A stretch of 64,000 bases of DNA, taken from Gnetum montanum (taxonomy: Eukaryota > Streptophyta > Gnetopsida > Gnetales > Gnetaceae). A program made the translations under genes and the position numbers. The DNA lies in assembly GCA_015680685.1 (NCBI GenBank), contig MNCI01008012.1:204667-268666 (forward strand). The letters run 5' to 3'. The notes under the pieces are model-generated. The model made no database searches. It worked only from the letters and a program-made list of their open reading frames with translations, and was not told where the DNA came from. Shown in pieces: positions 36,753 through 46,985 of the stretch. How positions within the stretch are numbered: position 1 is the first letter of the stretch; each line of letters begins with the position of its first letter.

Positions 36753-37575
36753 TAATGAGCAGTGAGGTATCCCTATGCTCAACCATACGAATACAAGTGT
36801 ACACACATGATCCATTCGAATTCCAGGGACTAAGTGCTTACGTGCCTTTTTGGAACAAGGATGGGTTAGTCAATTGTTGTCTTCCCAAGCTTACTTATAT
36901 AGCACAATTATATGGTTAAGTAAACTTGAGGTACATGATTTTTATAGTTTTTAAGTTTTTATGTCCTAGTGCTACAAAGGGAAGAGAGAGATAACTAAGT
37001 AACTAATTTTAATTTAACGACTTAACTATGCTTTAACTAGTCCTAACACTAGCATCTGTTCTCACTTGCCATACACATCCTAAACTAGTGCAACACTACT
37101 AGGATTACCAAATGCTAATTGTTACTAGGTTACCAAGTGTTACATGCATGCTCGAAGTGATCGTACTGAGTATGCTTACTTAGGACAGTTGCAGGGTGAG
37201 AGAGAGAACATTAATTAACTAAGTCAAGCATTAAGTAATAGTAATTAACATTAATTAATCTATTTTGAATGCTTCAAGTTTTATCACAGAGTTCATATTT
37301 ATTTCCATACACAAGGTGTGCTCAGGTACACAATTCTCAAATAAAGATCTGTTCACTTTTTGAGTCCTATTATAGGCACTCAGAAATAATTCTATCTATA
37401 GAAAGGAAAAAAGGCAAGAGTTTGGGTAAGGGACTAAGACTAACTATGCAAACCAAGTGTGCCCGCATCTTATTTATAGGTAATGAGGTAGGCCCCGATA
37501 TCACATATGCAATATCGCTTGAAAGGATCTAATATCATGTACCAAATATAGTGGATGCAATAATGTGGCTCATCA
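36753..37575 (-). repeat. 5' LTR of gypsy element B
   Basis: 823 bp, TAATGAGCAGTGAGG to ATGTGGCTCATCA on the plus strand. It pairs with 27738-28526. The terminal TG has decayed to TA. TATA box at about 37468-37480 (minus). U3 half-palindromes GATATCACATATGCAATATC at 37498-37517. Confidence 0.9.
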
Positions 37576-38109
37576 ATGTCCATTTTTCCCTTTGTCATGA
37601 TCTCTTTTGTGAGATCCCCCATCATCCTACGACTCCCGGTTGCTTGATTATTTGCTTTGTATGATGGATTGGATGATCTGATGCAATGGAAGAGGTTTGA
37701 GAGAACGAGAACCATGATAAATAGGTTCCTCATCATCGTGCAGGCCCTGTAGTAATAAAGGGTTACTAAACTATTTTCCCTTTATGTGTTCATGGCATTC
37801 TGCCTATTGCTAGTCCCATGCACATTATGCTTCATTTGGACAATAGTCCTGATAATCATGGTCCTCCATTATGTACTCCACACCATGGTCCTGAATGCCC
37901 AATCTAGAAAGAGTTTGGAGCAGCATTCCAAAAACTGATCAATCAGGGGGCAATATGAGGTTGCCCTCCATGTTTCTCCATCGCAGATGCTCATCCTGAT
38001 GTAGGATATAGGTGAAGTTGGGTATATACTCATCTAGATGGACATATACCACCGAACATTCCTTCAACATTGGTGGGTTGGATCCATCTTGCCTATGAGA
38101 AGAAGACAT
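37576..38109 (-). pseudogene. Element A gag, N-terminal portion
   Basis: Continuation of the gag cut at 27737. The start codon at 38109-38107 gives MSSSHRQ, the same type as gag of B and G. Blocks resembling B include the YPAEYIPNFTYILHQDE-type and NLILPPD-type text around 37990-38040. Interrupted by stops. Confidence 0.7.
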
Positions 38110-38255
38110 ACTTAATGTTAGACAACAAATAAATTAGTGTGCCTTACTCTTTTACCTAAGCTACCTAGTGTGCATAGATTTCGATATACTAGGTCTGTTC
38201 CAACAAAGTGAATGATGATCTTCCTAAGGCTAGATAGCACATGTAAGACTAATAG

Positions 38256-38275
38256 TTCTCCAACAACGGTGCCAA
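38256..38275 (-). other. Primer-binding site of element A
   Basis: Plus-strand TTCTCCAACAACGGTGCCAA, the complement of TTGGCACCGTTGTTGGAGAA, lies directly beside the LTR end at 38276. Same tRNA-Asp-like type as in B. Confidence 0.78.
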
Positions 38276-39123
38276 TGATGAGTGGAAAGGTACCCCTATG
38301 CCCAACCATACGAATCACAAGCGTTCACGAGTGACCAGATCGAATTCCAAAGACTACAAGCACTTACATACATAGAATTCTAGCCAACAAAACCTCAATT
38401 AGAGCAGTCTTTGTCTTTCCAACCTCACTTATGATATTCTAAAATAATGGTTGAGTGAGATTGAGGTAAATGATTTTTATAAGTTTTTTTTAAAGTCTAA
38501 TTCTTCCAGTGTAGGAAATGAAAGGCTATATGATTTTATGATTGTTCTACTCTATCGCTTAACCATCCCTAGCATAAGCAACCGATGCCATTTTCTGTGC
38601 ACATCCTGAGTATGTCCTAACCACTACTGGGTTACCAAATGTTAGACATCACTAGGTTGCCAAGAGTTAGATATGTGTTCGAGATGGTCATGCTTATGGT
38701 TTTCATAAACTATGAAAAGGACTGTAATAGTAAAGCGATAATAATAAAAGCTTTAGAATTATTAAAATATTAAAATATTCTAATGCTTAAGTAGTTTAAT
38801 CCAAATGCTACAAGGAATGTTCAAAAGGCTCATCTTTATTGCTGGTCACGCCAATGGGCTTAGGTGCATTAGCACTCAAATAAATAGATGTACACTCTCC
38901 AAACTTTTCTTGCGGGCACTTGGAAAATATTCTAATACCACTATATCCAAATATGCCATAAATGTTGTGGGTGCACGCATAGTTATAGCAAAAAACAAAC
39001 TCTACGTTAACGAGGTTGCATTAACGCATAGACAGATGCATCGAAAGGGTCATTTCAACGTGGTTGTGTCAATGAGGCTTAGTTAACGCAACCTAGTTGA
39101 CGCATCAACTGAACACTTCATCA
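38276..39123 (-). repeat. 5' LTR of gypsy element A
   Basis: 848 bp, TGATGAGTGGAAAGG to GAACACTTCATCA on the plus strand; pairs with 16070-16955. U3 (38995-39115) contains several GTTAACG/ATTAACGC motifs, among them TTAGTTAACGCA at 39079-39090, which recurs in the U3 of copia element F at 48023-48034. Confidence 0.88.
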
Positions 39124-40520
39124 ACTAGCATGTCATAACCATGCTATGTCTTCAGTGATAATGAGACAATGGACATCCTTTTTCATCTACAACTTGTACA
39201 TCTGATTCTTACTTATAGGGATAATAGCAATACCTTTATCATCATCACCCTTATAAACTTTACAAACATCTTTTTCAAATTCAACATGATACCCATTGCA
39301 ATATAATTCACCCACAATTAATAAATTCTTTGAAAGATCTGGAACAAAATACATTTGGGAAATAACACATTTATTACCTTGAGTTGTTGTGGAGCCAAGT
39401 GATCCAATCTTGGCAATGGTTAACTTCTTCCCGTTACCTATAGTTACCTTTCCATCATATTTTTCCAAGCTTGAGAATAGTTTCTTATTCCCTGTCATGT
39501 GATTGCTACACCCACTATCAACATACCAAATGTTGTTGTTGTTGTTAGCATCTGGTACCTTTGTGGAGATCAAGAGTTGATCTTCTTCTTTTTTAGTGTA
39601 AAATAATTTCTCACCTTTTGTTCATCTTCATGTTCTACAATTTTTGCTTTTCCCTTCTTTTCATACTTCTTCCTTGACCAGCATTCAAGAGTATTGCAGG
39701 TGTTGGTACCACAAAAATCACAATGCTTACCTTCCTTTGATTGATTTGATCTTTGATGGCTACAACATTTGGATTTTTCGTGATTGCGTCCATGTCCTAT
39801 GAATCAGGATCTACTTGGGGATCTTTGATATTAATTTTGATTTTGATTGGATGCCCTCTGAAATTGTGTTTGAAATGCATTTGTTGTTGAATCCTCACGA
39901 TCAACAATTCTTTGCTCATATGTCCTTAAGCTTCATACAAGCTCAACCATGGTCACCTTATCAAGATCTTTTGCTTCTTTAATAGCCACAATAATAGGAT
40001 CATATCGACGGGTTACACTTCAAAGGATCTTTTCAACAAGACACCTTTCCTCAAGTGTTTCTCCACAAGATTTAAGTCCATTTCAAACTTGTTGAAATTG
40101 GTTGATGTATTGATCAATATTCTCTAAATCTAGCATGCACAAATATTCAAACTATTTCCTTAATACTTGTAATTTGACAACACGAACTTTTAATGATCCT
40201 TTGTATGTAGTCTCTAGTGCATCCTATGTAGTTTCGCTAGTTCGATGCATGAAAATTTTGGGAAAAAATGTTAAATCTAACCTATATTGAATGATGAATA
40301 ATGCTTTTACATCTTTCTTACAAAGCTCCTTAAATTCATTCTTTTCATCTTCCTTCAAGGCTTGAAATGTTGCTTGATCAACACCTTGAAATCCATTTTC
40401 AACAAGATCCCACAGATCTTGTGAAATAAAAAATCTTTGCTTCTTGATTGCCTAATATTCATAATTCTCTCCATTGAATACATGAACTTGGAGAGACATG
40501 GATCTGTGATTTTGGGCCAT
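39124..40520 (-). pseudogene. Element C gag and protease
   Basis: Gag starts at ATG 40520-40518 (MAQNHRSMSLQ) and gives a copia-type gag (FISQDLWDLVENGF, then IDQYINQFQQV), followed by a Cys-rich knuckle-like stretch (CDFCGTNTCNTLECW, about 39690-39720). The open piece 39187-39573 holds the protease: WYVDSGCSNHMTGNK, VTIGNGKKLTI and LLIVGELYCNGYHVEF, leading into the GAG-pre-integrase region. The active-site DSG is intact. It is cut at 39123 by element A. Several stops in gag. Confidence 0.82.
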
Positions 40521-40557
40521 TCTGGAGAGATTTGTTGTCAAGAATCTGAGCTAACCT

Positions 40558-40945
40558 GCTCTGATACCAAATGAAAAGTCTAAAGGGCCCTGGATCTACG
40601 ATTTAAGCTTAAAGGAAATAAAGAACTTTGTTAGAACAAGCACTCTTGTTAAACTTTCTTAAATTCTATTATGTCTCTCTTCTATTATCTATTATGAATG
40701 AATATGTGTTGCTACAATTATATAGGCCTTGATCTCTCAAGAATAGATTTGGAAAGATAATCATGAATCTCGAAAATCATGAGGATGATCCTTATCATCT
40801 TATTTAAGGATTTTCTTAATATGGGATGACCTAAACATGGGATTCGATAAGAATTACATGAATAGGATCTCATTTTATTTAAAATAGATTAATAGATAAG
40901 ATCTATCTAATTCTATTGTGGAACATCTAGTTATCATATTCCACA
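40558..40945 (-). repeat. 5' LTR of copia element C and primer-binding site
   Basis: Plus-strand GCTCTGATACCA (40558-40569) is the exact complement of TGGTATCAGAGC, the initiator-Met primer site. The LTR is 40572-40945, TGAAAAGTCT to ATATTCCACA, with intact TG...CA ends. It is followed by TTTGT, the right target duplication, also found before 12530. Confidence 0.9.
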
Positions 40946-41206
40946 TTTGTGATAGAGACCAAAACTATAACACTATTGTGATTTCTTTTTGTGTCTTTGT
41001 TCTCCCATCAAGAACATTTTATAGGTTAAAAAAATGTTAGTTACCAAACTTTTGGTTTAAATAGCAAATATGAAACTAGTCTTGTGGTAACTATTAAAAA
41101 TAGTTCATTTTTTTTGTAATGATTACTTTTATGGAACCATTAAAAATCATTGGTTTTCCCATAATAGTCACATTTATGGAATCGTTACAAACTGTAAATG
41201 GTTACA
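40946..41206 (-). repeat. Second part of D 5' LTR
   Basis: Continues the LTR begun at 12330 after the TTTGT duplication: TTTGTGATAGAGACCAAAAC matches 6583-6605 of the partner LTR. It ends GGTTACA at 41206, followed by TGACT, the target duplication of D. The ~51-bp U3 direct repeat is present here too. Confidence 0.88.
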
Positions 41207-41561
41207 TGACTCTCTGCACAAAAGGTTATGGGCAGGTTACCTCACTATGCTCGCTCTACAATATAATGGGTTTTATCAGAATGGTTCATAGGTGCCTTGC
41301 TAGGGCTTTGGGTTTTTGATGTTTCAGCTTTGAATGTGCTGGCCAAGGTAGCCGAGGGAGGAGCCAAATTTTGGTGAGGTGAATGCTTGAAAATTTGTTT
41401 TTCGTCATTTGTTTTCTTTGTCCTGTTGCAAGGTGCTCTATTTTATTGGCATTAACTCCAGTTTTGTTTTGCCTTGGTGGCTTCCTTTTTATTTTTAATA
41501 ATATATTGCCTGACTGTTTCGCCAAAAAAGCCAATACTCTTATTATTAAGTTAAAAAACAT
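41207..41561 (+). other. Flank between D and the OPT pseudogene; LINE-like tail
   Basis: No open frame recognised. The plus-strand text is T-rich with TTTTTAATAATATATTGCC, then a short CCAAAAAAG end (41490-41530), resembling the 3' end of a plant L1-type LINE. A similar AT-rich end with GGCCAAAAAAAGG occurs at about 45390-45495. Both could instead be ordinary gene-flank sequence. Confidence 0.3.
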
Positions 41562-42157
41562 TCAAAAGGCAGCAGGATAACCGTCCACATGAATGCCGGG
41601 ACAGTAGGGCAAGAAGCCGGAGGGCAATGTTCGCCCAGGGTACCCCACCAGTTAACCGATTTATTCTCAATTCCCAGTGCCAAGTAAAGCAGCACCGCCA
41701 TGAAAGCCAGGCGGCCGAGAGCACGTAATTGTATAGCCGCCACCATCGCTGCCACCGCCGGTAAACATAAAAGTTGAAGACGGTGCCGACGACAAGCCAC
41801 ACTGTGTAGTTCACGGACGTCACCTGCTGCATCATCGCTACAGAGCCGAGCAGCACGGGCATGTTTATGAGTGTGAGCCAGTGGGCAGTGGGCCAGGCTT
41901 TGTAGAGCAGCCACACCACCATGGGGGCCGCCAAACCCGCCAGGAAAAACCGGTTCATCTCAGGATACGCGCCTTGGCTGCCGAAAATGCGGCAGGACCC
42001 ACCAGCCCCATATGACTGAGCCATCGGCGGTCGCCCGGACACGTCCAGGGGCTATCCACTGGCAGTAGCTCTGGTTGGCAGATGTTGTCCACGGAAACTA
42101 GCAGCCACCATGCCACGCCCAAATTCACCATCCTTACCATTATTGTCCCTATCAATT
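41562..42157 (-). pseudogene. OPT C-terminal exon
   Basis: The text begins QLIGTIMV, VNLGVAWWLL, then ICQPELLPVDSPWTCPGDR, the hallmark OPT segment. A frameshift at GLVGP/CRIFGSQGAY is followed by LTLINMPVLLGSVAMMQQ and VNYTVWLVVGTVFNFYVY. A second shift occurs after YNYVLSA, then AFMAVLLYLALGIENKSVNW and CPPASCPTVP. A third shift reaches the natural end (GIHVDGYPAAF, TGA 41562-41564). No AG acceptor is seen immediately upstream of the first block. Confidence 0.88.
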
Positions 42158-43190
42158 GCCAGGGTCATTAAACAAGTTAACTTGGTGAAAAAAGTCATGA
42201 CTTGGTAACAAAAAAAGTCTTTTAAGTTTGATTGTACTGGTACCACTGAATTATAAATTTTAAAAAATATCATTAGAAATCTAAAACTGGTATAATAGGT
42301 TCAGTTTCAATAATCGCTAATCACAATGTAATGAGTTAGAACTTGATAAGGTTGATTTGATAACTAACACACAGTATAGATTTATTTGGTTAGCTGCTTG
42401 AATTTGGCGGTTACATTCCAGCCGAAGATTCACTCAAGATTTAACCTTTAAAATTGAATTTCTTTGTAGTTTATAATTTAGTGTTGCTAAGGGGAATTAA
42501 ACCTGTAACACGGGGTTACTAAGACTCTTACCACTGAGCTAACCAAAAATTGGGGTATTAGGTGGGTCCAATAAGAATCCCACAATATATCTTCGCAAAA
42601 CCACATGCAATCATTGCCCCAAACTCAATGTTTAGGGCACCAACTAGGATGGGTCCTAGAAAGGTGAGTGGACTAATAAAAGTCTAACCTTTTTTTTAAG
42701 TGGTTGTGCCTAAGCTCAAATTTATGTCTTACAACTTCAGAAACAAGTACCTTACCAAAATTCTAAATAATGGTCCATAACCAAGAAAACAACCTTTTAA
42801 CTTGAGATACAAAATGCATAAACACAACTTTTTGAATTTAAGACATGATTTTAGGATACACCATTCAAAGTCTTCAATAACCAACATGATATACAACAAG
42901 AATTATACACACCCAAAATATAGACCTATTAATATAGGTAACATAACAAACATGATACACCTTAAAGAATTATAAGTAGAGGCAAAGGGGGAACAATAGT
43001 GCACAGCAGAACGACTAGGATTACTGGAATGTAGTCAATATTATACACTAAAAAACATTATAACAGATTGTTAGAGTGAGGTTCGAAGAATCAGCACCTT
43101 ACCCTAATAAAATAATTGTAGGTTAGATAACCACCTTGAACCACTTTTCATTCTAATGCTCTCAAAGTTTGGAGTTATTGTATTAATTAC

Positions 43191-43385
43191 CTGCATGAGA
43201 AACATGGGACGTGGCGGACCCTTCAGGTAATGGCCGAGCTTGAAGCCCTAGCTTGAAGCCTTGAGGAAGGCCACCGCCTGGCTCATGCTTATGTAGCCGT
43301 ACACCTTGAAACAGACATTGGCTATTGGCTTTCCGGGTAGTATGTAACCCATGATGTATTTCGTTATCGCGTCCAACCCCGACGT
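43191..43385 (-). pseudogene. OPT exon with duplication-made stop
   Basis: An exon with intact acceptor (CTGCAG) and donor (CAG/GTAATT). It reads TSGLDAITKYIMGYILPGKP, then IANVCFKVYGYISMSQAVAF. A 12-base tandem duplication (GGCTTCAAGCTA, then GGGCTTCAAGCT) inserts four codons, the last TAG. After it the frame goes on as GFKLGHYLKGPPRPMFLMQ. The exon is in phase 0 with the preceding one (TNQ/TSG). Confidence 0.88.
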
Positions 43386-43529
43386 CTGCAGAAACATACA
43401 CCACACAAAATAAGACATTTTAAGCATTGTTACTAACAATGTAACAATGTGATAGAACTCAGAAACATACACCACACAAAATAAGACATTTTAACCATTG
43501 TTACTAACAATGTAACAATGTGATAGAAC
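43386..43529. repeat. 73-bp tandem duplication at an OPT splice acceptor
   Basis: Two copies of a ~73-bp unit (GAAACATACACCACACAAAA to AACAATGTGATAGAACT), nearly identical, starting right at the intron's acceptor. Very few differences between copies means it is recent compared with the LTRs nearby. Confidence 0.85.
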
Positions 43530-43734
43530 TTGTATCTGAAAAGCAAAAATTGACAACCAGAGAGAATATGGGCAAGGATTTTTAACGCTGTTACCAGCAT
43601 AATATTAGCATAATATTATATAAATTGAAAAGGGGCTAGGTTTTTGTTTTTTAAAAAATATAAAGATGTAATTATTTTTTAAATATGAGGCTTTTTGCTC
43701 ATGTATCAGCTTCCCTTCAATAAACTTGAAAGAG

Positions 43735-43850
43735 GTTATACTTTTGTTTATTTACTAGGTAAACAAAACCATGTGTAACCACTTGAAAAAAACTTTTGTT
43801 CATTTACTAGGTAAACAAAACCATGTGTAACCACTTGAAAAAAAAAGGTT
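43735..43850. repeat. ~53-bp tandem duplication in OPT intron
   Basis: Two near-identical copies of CTTTTGTTyATTTACTAGG through AACCACTTGAAAAAAA. Lies in the intron between 43386 and 45519. The rest of that 2.1-kb intron shows another short direct repeat (TTTAAATAGGAGTCTCTCGA, near 44213 and 44270) and a possible LINE-like end at 45390-45495. Confidence 0.8.
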
Positions 43851-45519
43851 AAGCTTTTGTTAATCTGTAGATTTGGCAGACAAGCTAGCATGCAACCACT
43901 CCCATGAAGATACTAGGAAGTAGCCACTCTCAAAAAGATGTTAGGCTTTTGCTCATCTTATAGACTTGTTGCTCATATAGCTACCCATTATATTTAAAAA
44001 CGTAGATGTGATGTTATCTTTCATAGGATTGATTATTCCAATATTTGTCAACTAACTATTATGGAGAAATTGCAGATCTTCTACCTCGTTCATTTCCAAC
44101 TCAATTCGCAAGCATCAAAGTTCAAAATGGATATTCATCAGTTGATTCAGCTCTTGCAACCTTGGAAAAGACCCATGATTTCAAGCAACCTTCTTCAAAA
44201 TTTGAGTGGAGTCATTAAATAGGAGTCTCTCGAGTTATCTGCCCCATCCTATGCATCAAAAGAATCCGATTTAAATAGGAGTCTCTCGAGTGATTCTGAA
44301 CATGTTTGGGTACGTGTGCCTAAAGAAAAAGTGGGGACAGGTTCGTAGCCGGGACGTGTTAGAGAAAATTTAAATATATTAGTTTTTTTTGAAAATTAAA
44401 TCTCATATATCATAAAAATACATTGTAAAATATAGAACAAGTATAATGTAAATCCAAAATATTGTTAAGCTTAAAAATTGCATTAACAATCGGCACTAAT
44501 CATAATGAAGGGGAAAGTAAAAACAGAGCACCATGAGCTTGCATATGACCATTGTCCATGTGCTGGTGGGCTTCGTTGCTTTATAAGCAAACAGATTTTT
44601 TAAAATAGTTGAACAAGGATGGATCCGTCATCATGTTCATGACCCATGACGATGACCCTGTTTTGTTTTTTCTTTGCGAAAAAGAGCAAAAAGCAGCAAT
44701 GAACAATAAACACGCGTGAATGTGTGAGTCATGGCGGAACCTTTGACGCTCCCAAAGCCAGGCGAATCCATGCAAATGCAATGTTTTCCTCGCATGCCCC
44801 GTTCAAAACTTGATTTCTGTATGACCCATACTTGCCCCTTCGGCCTGGCCTTCGGTTACCATAGTAGCCCTTTCGTGATTTCCGTGTGTTTGTTTATTTA
44901 TTCGTACTCTCTTTTTTCTGTGGTTCGTCTGATGCCGATGCCATGAATCTTGATTGCTTGCTTGCCACTTAACAATGAAATGAAATTTTTGGTATGATTC
45001 ACAACAGGAGAAGATACTTAAGATTTTAATGCAAAATGCATACATGGCAAGAACGAAAAAGGCAAGAACAATAGGAGGCAAGGCAAGGCAAGGCCACCAT
45101 TTCAATGTATATGTACAAATCCAGACAAAAGTTCATTGGAAATTATGAAATACGTACCCATTGAGAATTTAATGCGCTTCTGTGCGCTCCCGACGCGAAA
45201 AGTTCGTCAAAATTTATCTGGAATCGGGAATCTCCGGCGCATAGGCCCCATCCAATTTTCTGCCAATCTTTCTCTTGTACTAGGTTGGTTGGTTGGTTGA
45301 TCTTAGTAAATGGTAGTTCCCAAATTGGGTTTCTTCCTTTGGCGATCAGTTATTATTTATAAGCATGTTCTAGAGTAACATCCCTGGTAATCTAAGTTTT
45401 CCTTGTTTATTTAGTCTATGTGACTTAATGGGGTTTATGTATTTGCTACTCTTTACTATTAATAAAACTTCTTTATTGAGGCCAAAAAAAGGTTTTAAAA
45501 AAATTACAAAATAAATTAC

Positions 45520-45815
45520 CTGGTTAGTGGTGGCAGTGATGATGCTGATGGGAAGGGTAAAGCCGGAGGCCATGAGGCAGGCCAGGAGGAGTGCCCACCA
45601 CGGCAACTGCACCTCATCTTTATAAACCTCGCACATCATGAACGACAGAGCCACAGGGGCGGCCAGCATGGCATAGAACCACCAGTGCGGGATGTCGGGG
45701 TACTTGCGCATCAGCCGCGTGTGAAAAGGCCCACGTGTTCATGTGCACCCGCCCCGCTCTCGCGTACGCCGACGTGTCCAGCTCGAACCGCTTGTTCACG
45801 TGCAGAAGTGAGTAT
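45520..45815 (-). pseudogene. OPT exon with internal deletion
   Basis: Reads YSLLHVNKRFELDTSAYARA, then GRVHMNTWAFS, jumps with a frame change to TRLMRKYPDIPHWWFYAML, then VQLPWWALLLACLMASGFTL and ATTNQ before the donor. In plant OPTs the two parts are separated by about 50 residues containing a membrane helix; here they are missing. A candidate acceptor (AAGCAG) sits at 45816-45821. Confidence 0.82.
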
Positions 45816-45890
45816 CTGCTTGGGTTCAACCGTTCAACAAGAATCACAGAATCCACTCACTTTTTGTTTGTCCGAGAAGTCTAAAATAAG

Positions 45891-46120
45891 AATGTAGCAT
45901 CGGCAGAGAGTGATTGAATGCGACAAAACCAAACAGCTTTTTCAATTGGAAGAGAAGTAGAACGTAAGATTGCAGCCGGAGGAGAAGTAGAATATAAAAA
46001 TGTAGCATCTGCAGAGCCCTGGAATCCGACGAAACCAAACAGCTTTTTCAGTAGGAAGAGAAGTAGCACATAGAAACGTAGCCGGAGAAGTAGAATATAA
46101 GAATACAGCATCCACAAAGA
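45891..46120. repeat. ~105-bp tandem repeat in OPT intron
   Basis: Two full units (starting 45891 and 45999) and the start of a third (46102). Units begin AATGTAGCATC and share AAACCAAACAGCTTTTTCA and GGAGAAGTAGAATATAA. The spacing is 108 and 103 bp, and the copies are moderately diverged. Confidence 0.82.
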
Positions 46121-46240
46121 GTTGTGATGGTATGAGCCAGGCAACAAGGGATGTTGCTTGGATTCTATCACTCAAATTGAATTACAATACAAAATCTTTT
46201 CAGTTTCAGTTTCATATAAAATAAGCAACAGTGAACTTAC

Positions 46241-46620
46241 CTGGGTTGTGATGATGATGAGCCAGGTGGGGAGCAGAGGGATGCTACGGCCGTAGAAGGC
46301 CCGGATAATGTTGACGATGCCGGCAGCGTAGGCTGGGCCATTGCCGAAGGCGTAGCCGGCGCTGGTGAAGATGGTGATGAGGGCATGCTCCTTCATATTG
46401 AAAGGTCCCACGTTCAAGCTCACCTAGCGTCCCAGAAGCCGGACTTGCGATCTGGCAGCACTCAGGCCATGAAGACGTCCTCCGGCAGCACCGCAACCTG
46501 AACCGAGATGGGAGTGATGGTAACGGTAGCTGAAGAACTGGTTCACGAATGACAGCAGCCCCAGAGTCCACAAAGTGTAGGCAAAAGGCATCAGGTAAAC
46601 AAAGTCTCCTTTGCACATAG
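46241..46620 (-). pseudogene. OPT exon, N-terminal half
   Basis: Blocks: FAYTLWTLGLLSFVNQFFSY, then in another frame TVTITPISVQVAVLP and VLPDRKSGFW with an in-frame TGA, then SLNVGPFNMKEHALITIFTS, GYAFGNGPAYAAGIVNIIRA, FYGRSIPLLPTWLIIITTQ and a consensus donor GTAAGT. This is the conserved NPGPFNxKEH region of OPT proteins. At least two frameshifts. The beginning of the exon has no obvious acceptor. Confidence 0.85.
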
Positions 46621-46689
46621 TTCAGCGACACACAGGAAATATTAGTCAAACATGATTAATTTCTCAAATTGAAACTCAAGATTTTATTC

Positions 46690-46985
46690 AGCCTTAATTG
46701 TCATAGTTGTAATTTATGGATGTATTAATTGTCATAGTTGTAATTTATGGATGTATTACATAAACTAATGAGCAATAACTAGTATAGGTGTGGAATTGCC
46801 ATAGTTTCAACCATTTTGAAACAAAAGTTAGACTTTATCTTTTGCCTTTCATTTTCTATGCAAAATGTCGAAACATGTAAATATGCATCAAATTCACACT
46901 TATAACCTATTGCCTTTAATTTTCTATACAAAATGTCGAAACATGTAAATGTGCATCAAATTCACTCTTATAACCTATACTTTTT
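46690..46985. repeat. Two short tandem duplications
   Basis: A ~31-bp pair (AATTGTCATAGTTGTAATTT, 46695-46757) and a ~67-bp pair (TTTTCTATrCAAAATGTCGA through ACTTATAACCTAT, about 46845-46980). They lie upstream of the last clear OPT block. No other feature between 46985 and 47470. Confidence 0.75.

Larger units (their letters stand above)
27738..37575 (-). mobile_element. Athila-like Ty3/gypsy element B, innermost
   Basis: A 9838-bp element with both LTRs (27738-28526 and 36753-37575), a primer-binding site, a purine tract and gag-protease-RT-RNase H-integrase in order. The target duplication is ACGTC (27733-27737) versus ATGTC (37576-37580), differing at a CpG as expected for deamination. 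It is inserted in gag of element A, which reads on across the junction. LTRs differ by about 13-14% over the first 200 bp by hand. It lacks the extra ORF found in A and E. RT carries FMDN instead of FMDD. Confidence 0.92.
16070..39123 (-). mobile_element. Athila-like Ty3/gypsy element A, split by B
   Basis: The 3' LTR is 16070-16955. The internal region runs 16956-27737 and resumes at 37576-38275. The 5' LTR is 38276-39123. The target duplication is CCTAG (16065-16069) versus ACTAG (39124-39128), one mismatch. Order on the minus strand: gag, protease, RT, RNase H, integrase, long spacer, extra ORF, LTR. The RT motif FMDDFSTYG and integrase style match the Athila group. The 5' and 3' LTRs differ by about 14% over the first 210 bp by hand. 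Element B is inserted in its gag. Confidence 0.9.
12530..40945 (-). mobile_element. Ty1/copia element C, split by A
   Basis: A second copia element, inserted into the 5' LTR of D. LTRs are 12530-12903 and 40572-40945 (374 bp each), with perfect target duplication TTTGT (12525-12529 and 40946-40950). Internal parts are 12904-16069 (integrase, RT, RNase H) and 39124-40571 (gag, protease). Element A separates them at the protease/integrase junction. The LTRs differ at about 30 of 374 sites by hand (about 92% identical), fewer than those of the A and B elements inside it. Its proteins are clearly different from those of D and F, so this is another copia lineage. Confidence 0.9.
6387..41206 (-). 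mobile_element. Ty1/copia element D, interrupted by the C-A-B nest
   Basis: The outermost element of the nest. The 3' LTR is 6387-6851, the internal region 6852-12329, and the 5' LTR is split into 12330-12529 and 40946-41206 by element C. Target duplication TGACT is perfect (6382-6386 and 41207-41211). The order on the minus strand is gag, protease, integrase, RT, RNase H, which defines Ty1/copia. The two LTRs differ at roughly one site in five to six by hand count, the most diverged LTR pair here. Element F (47997-54580) is the same family. All domains carry stops, and the RT active site is deleted. Confidence 0.9.

Noticed and set aside
44803-45105. 100-codon minus-strand frame in the large OPT intron
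   Set aside because: No OPT or other family similarity; the position is within an intron between two good exons.
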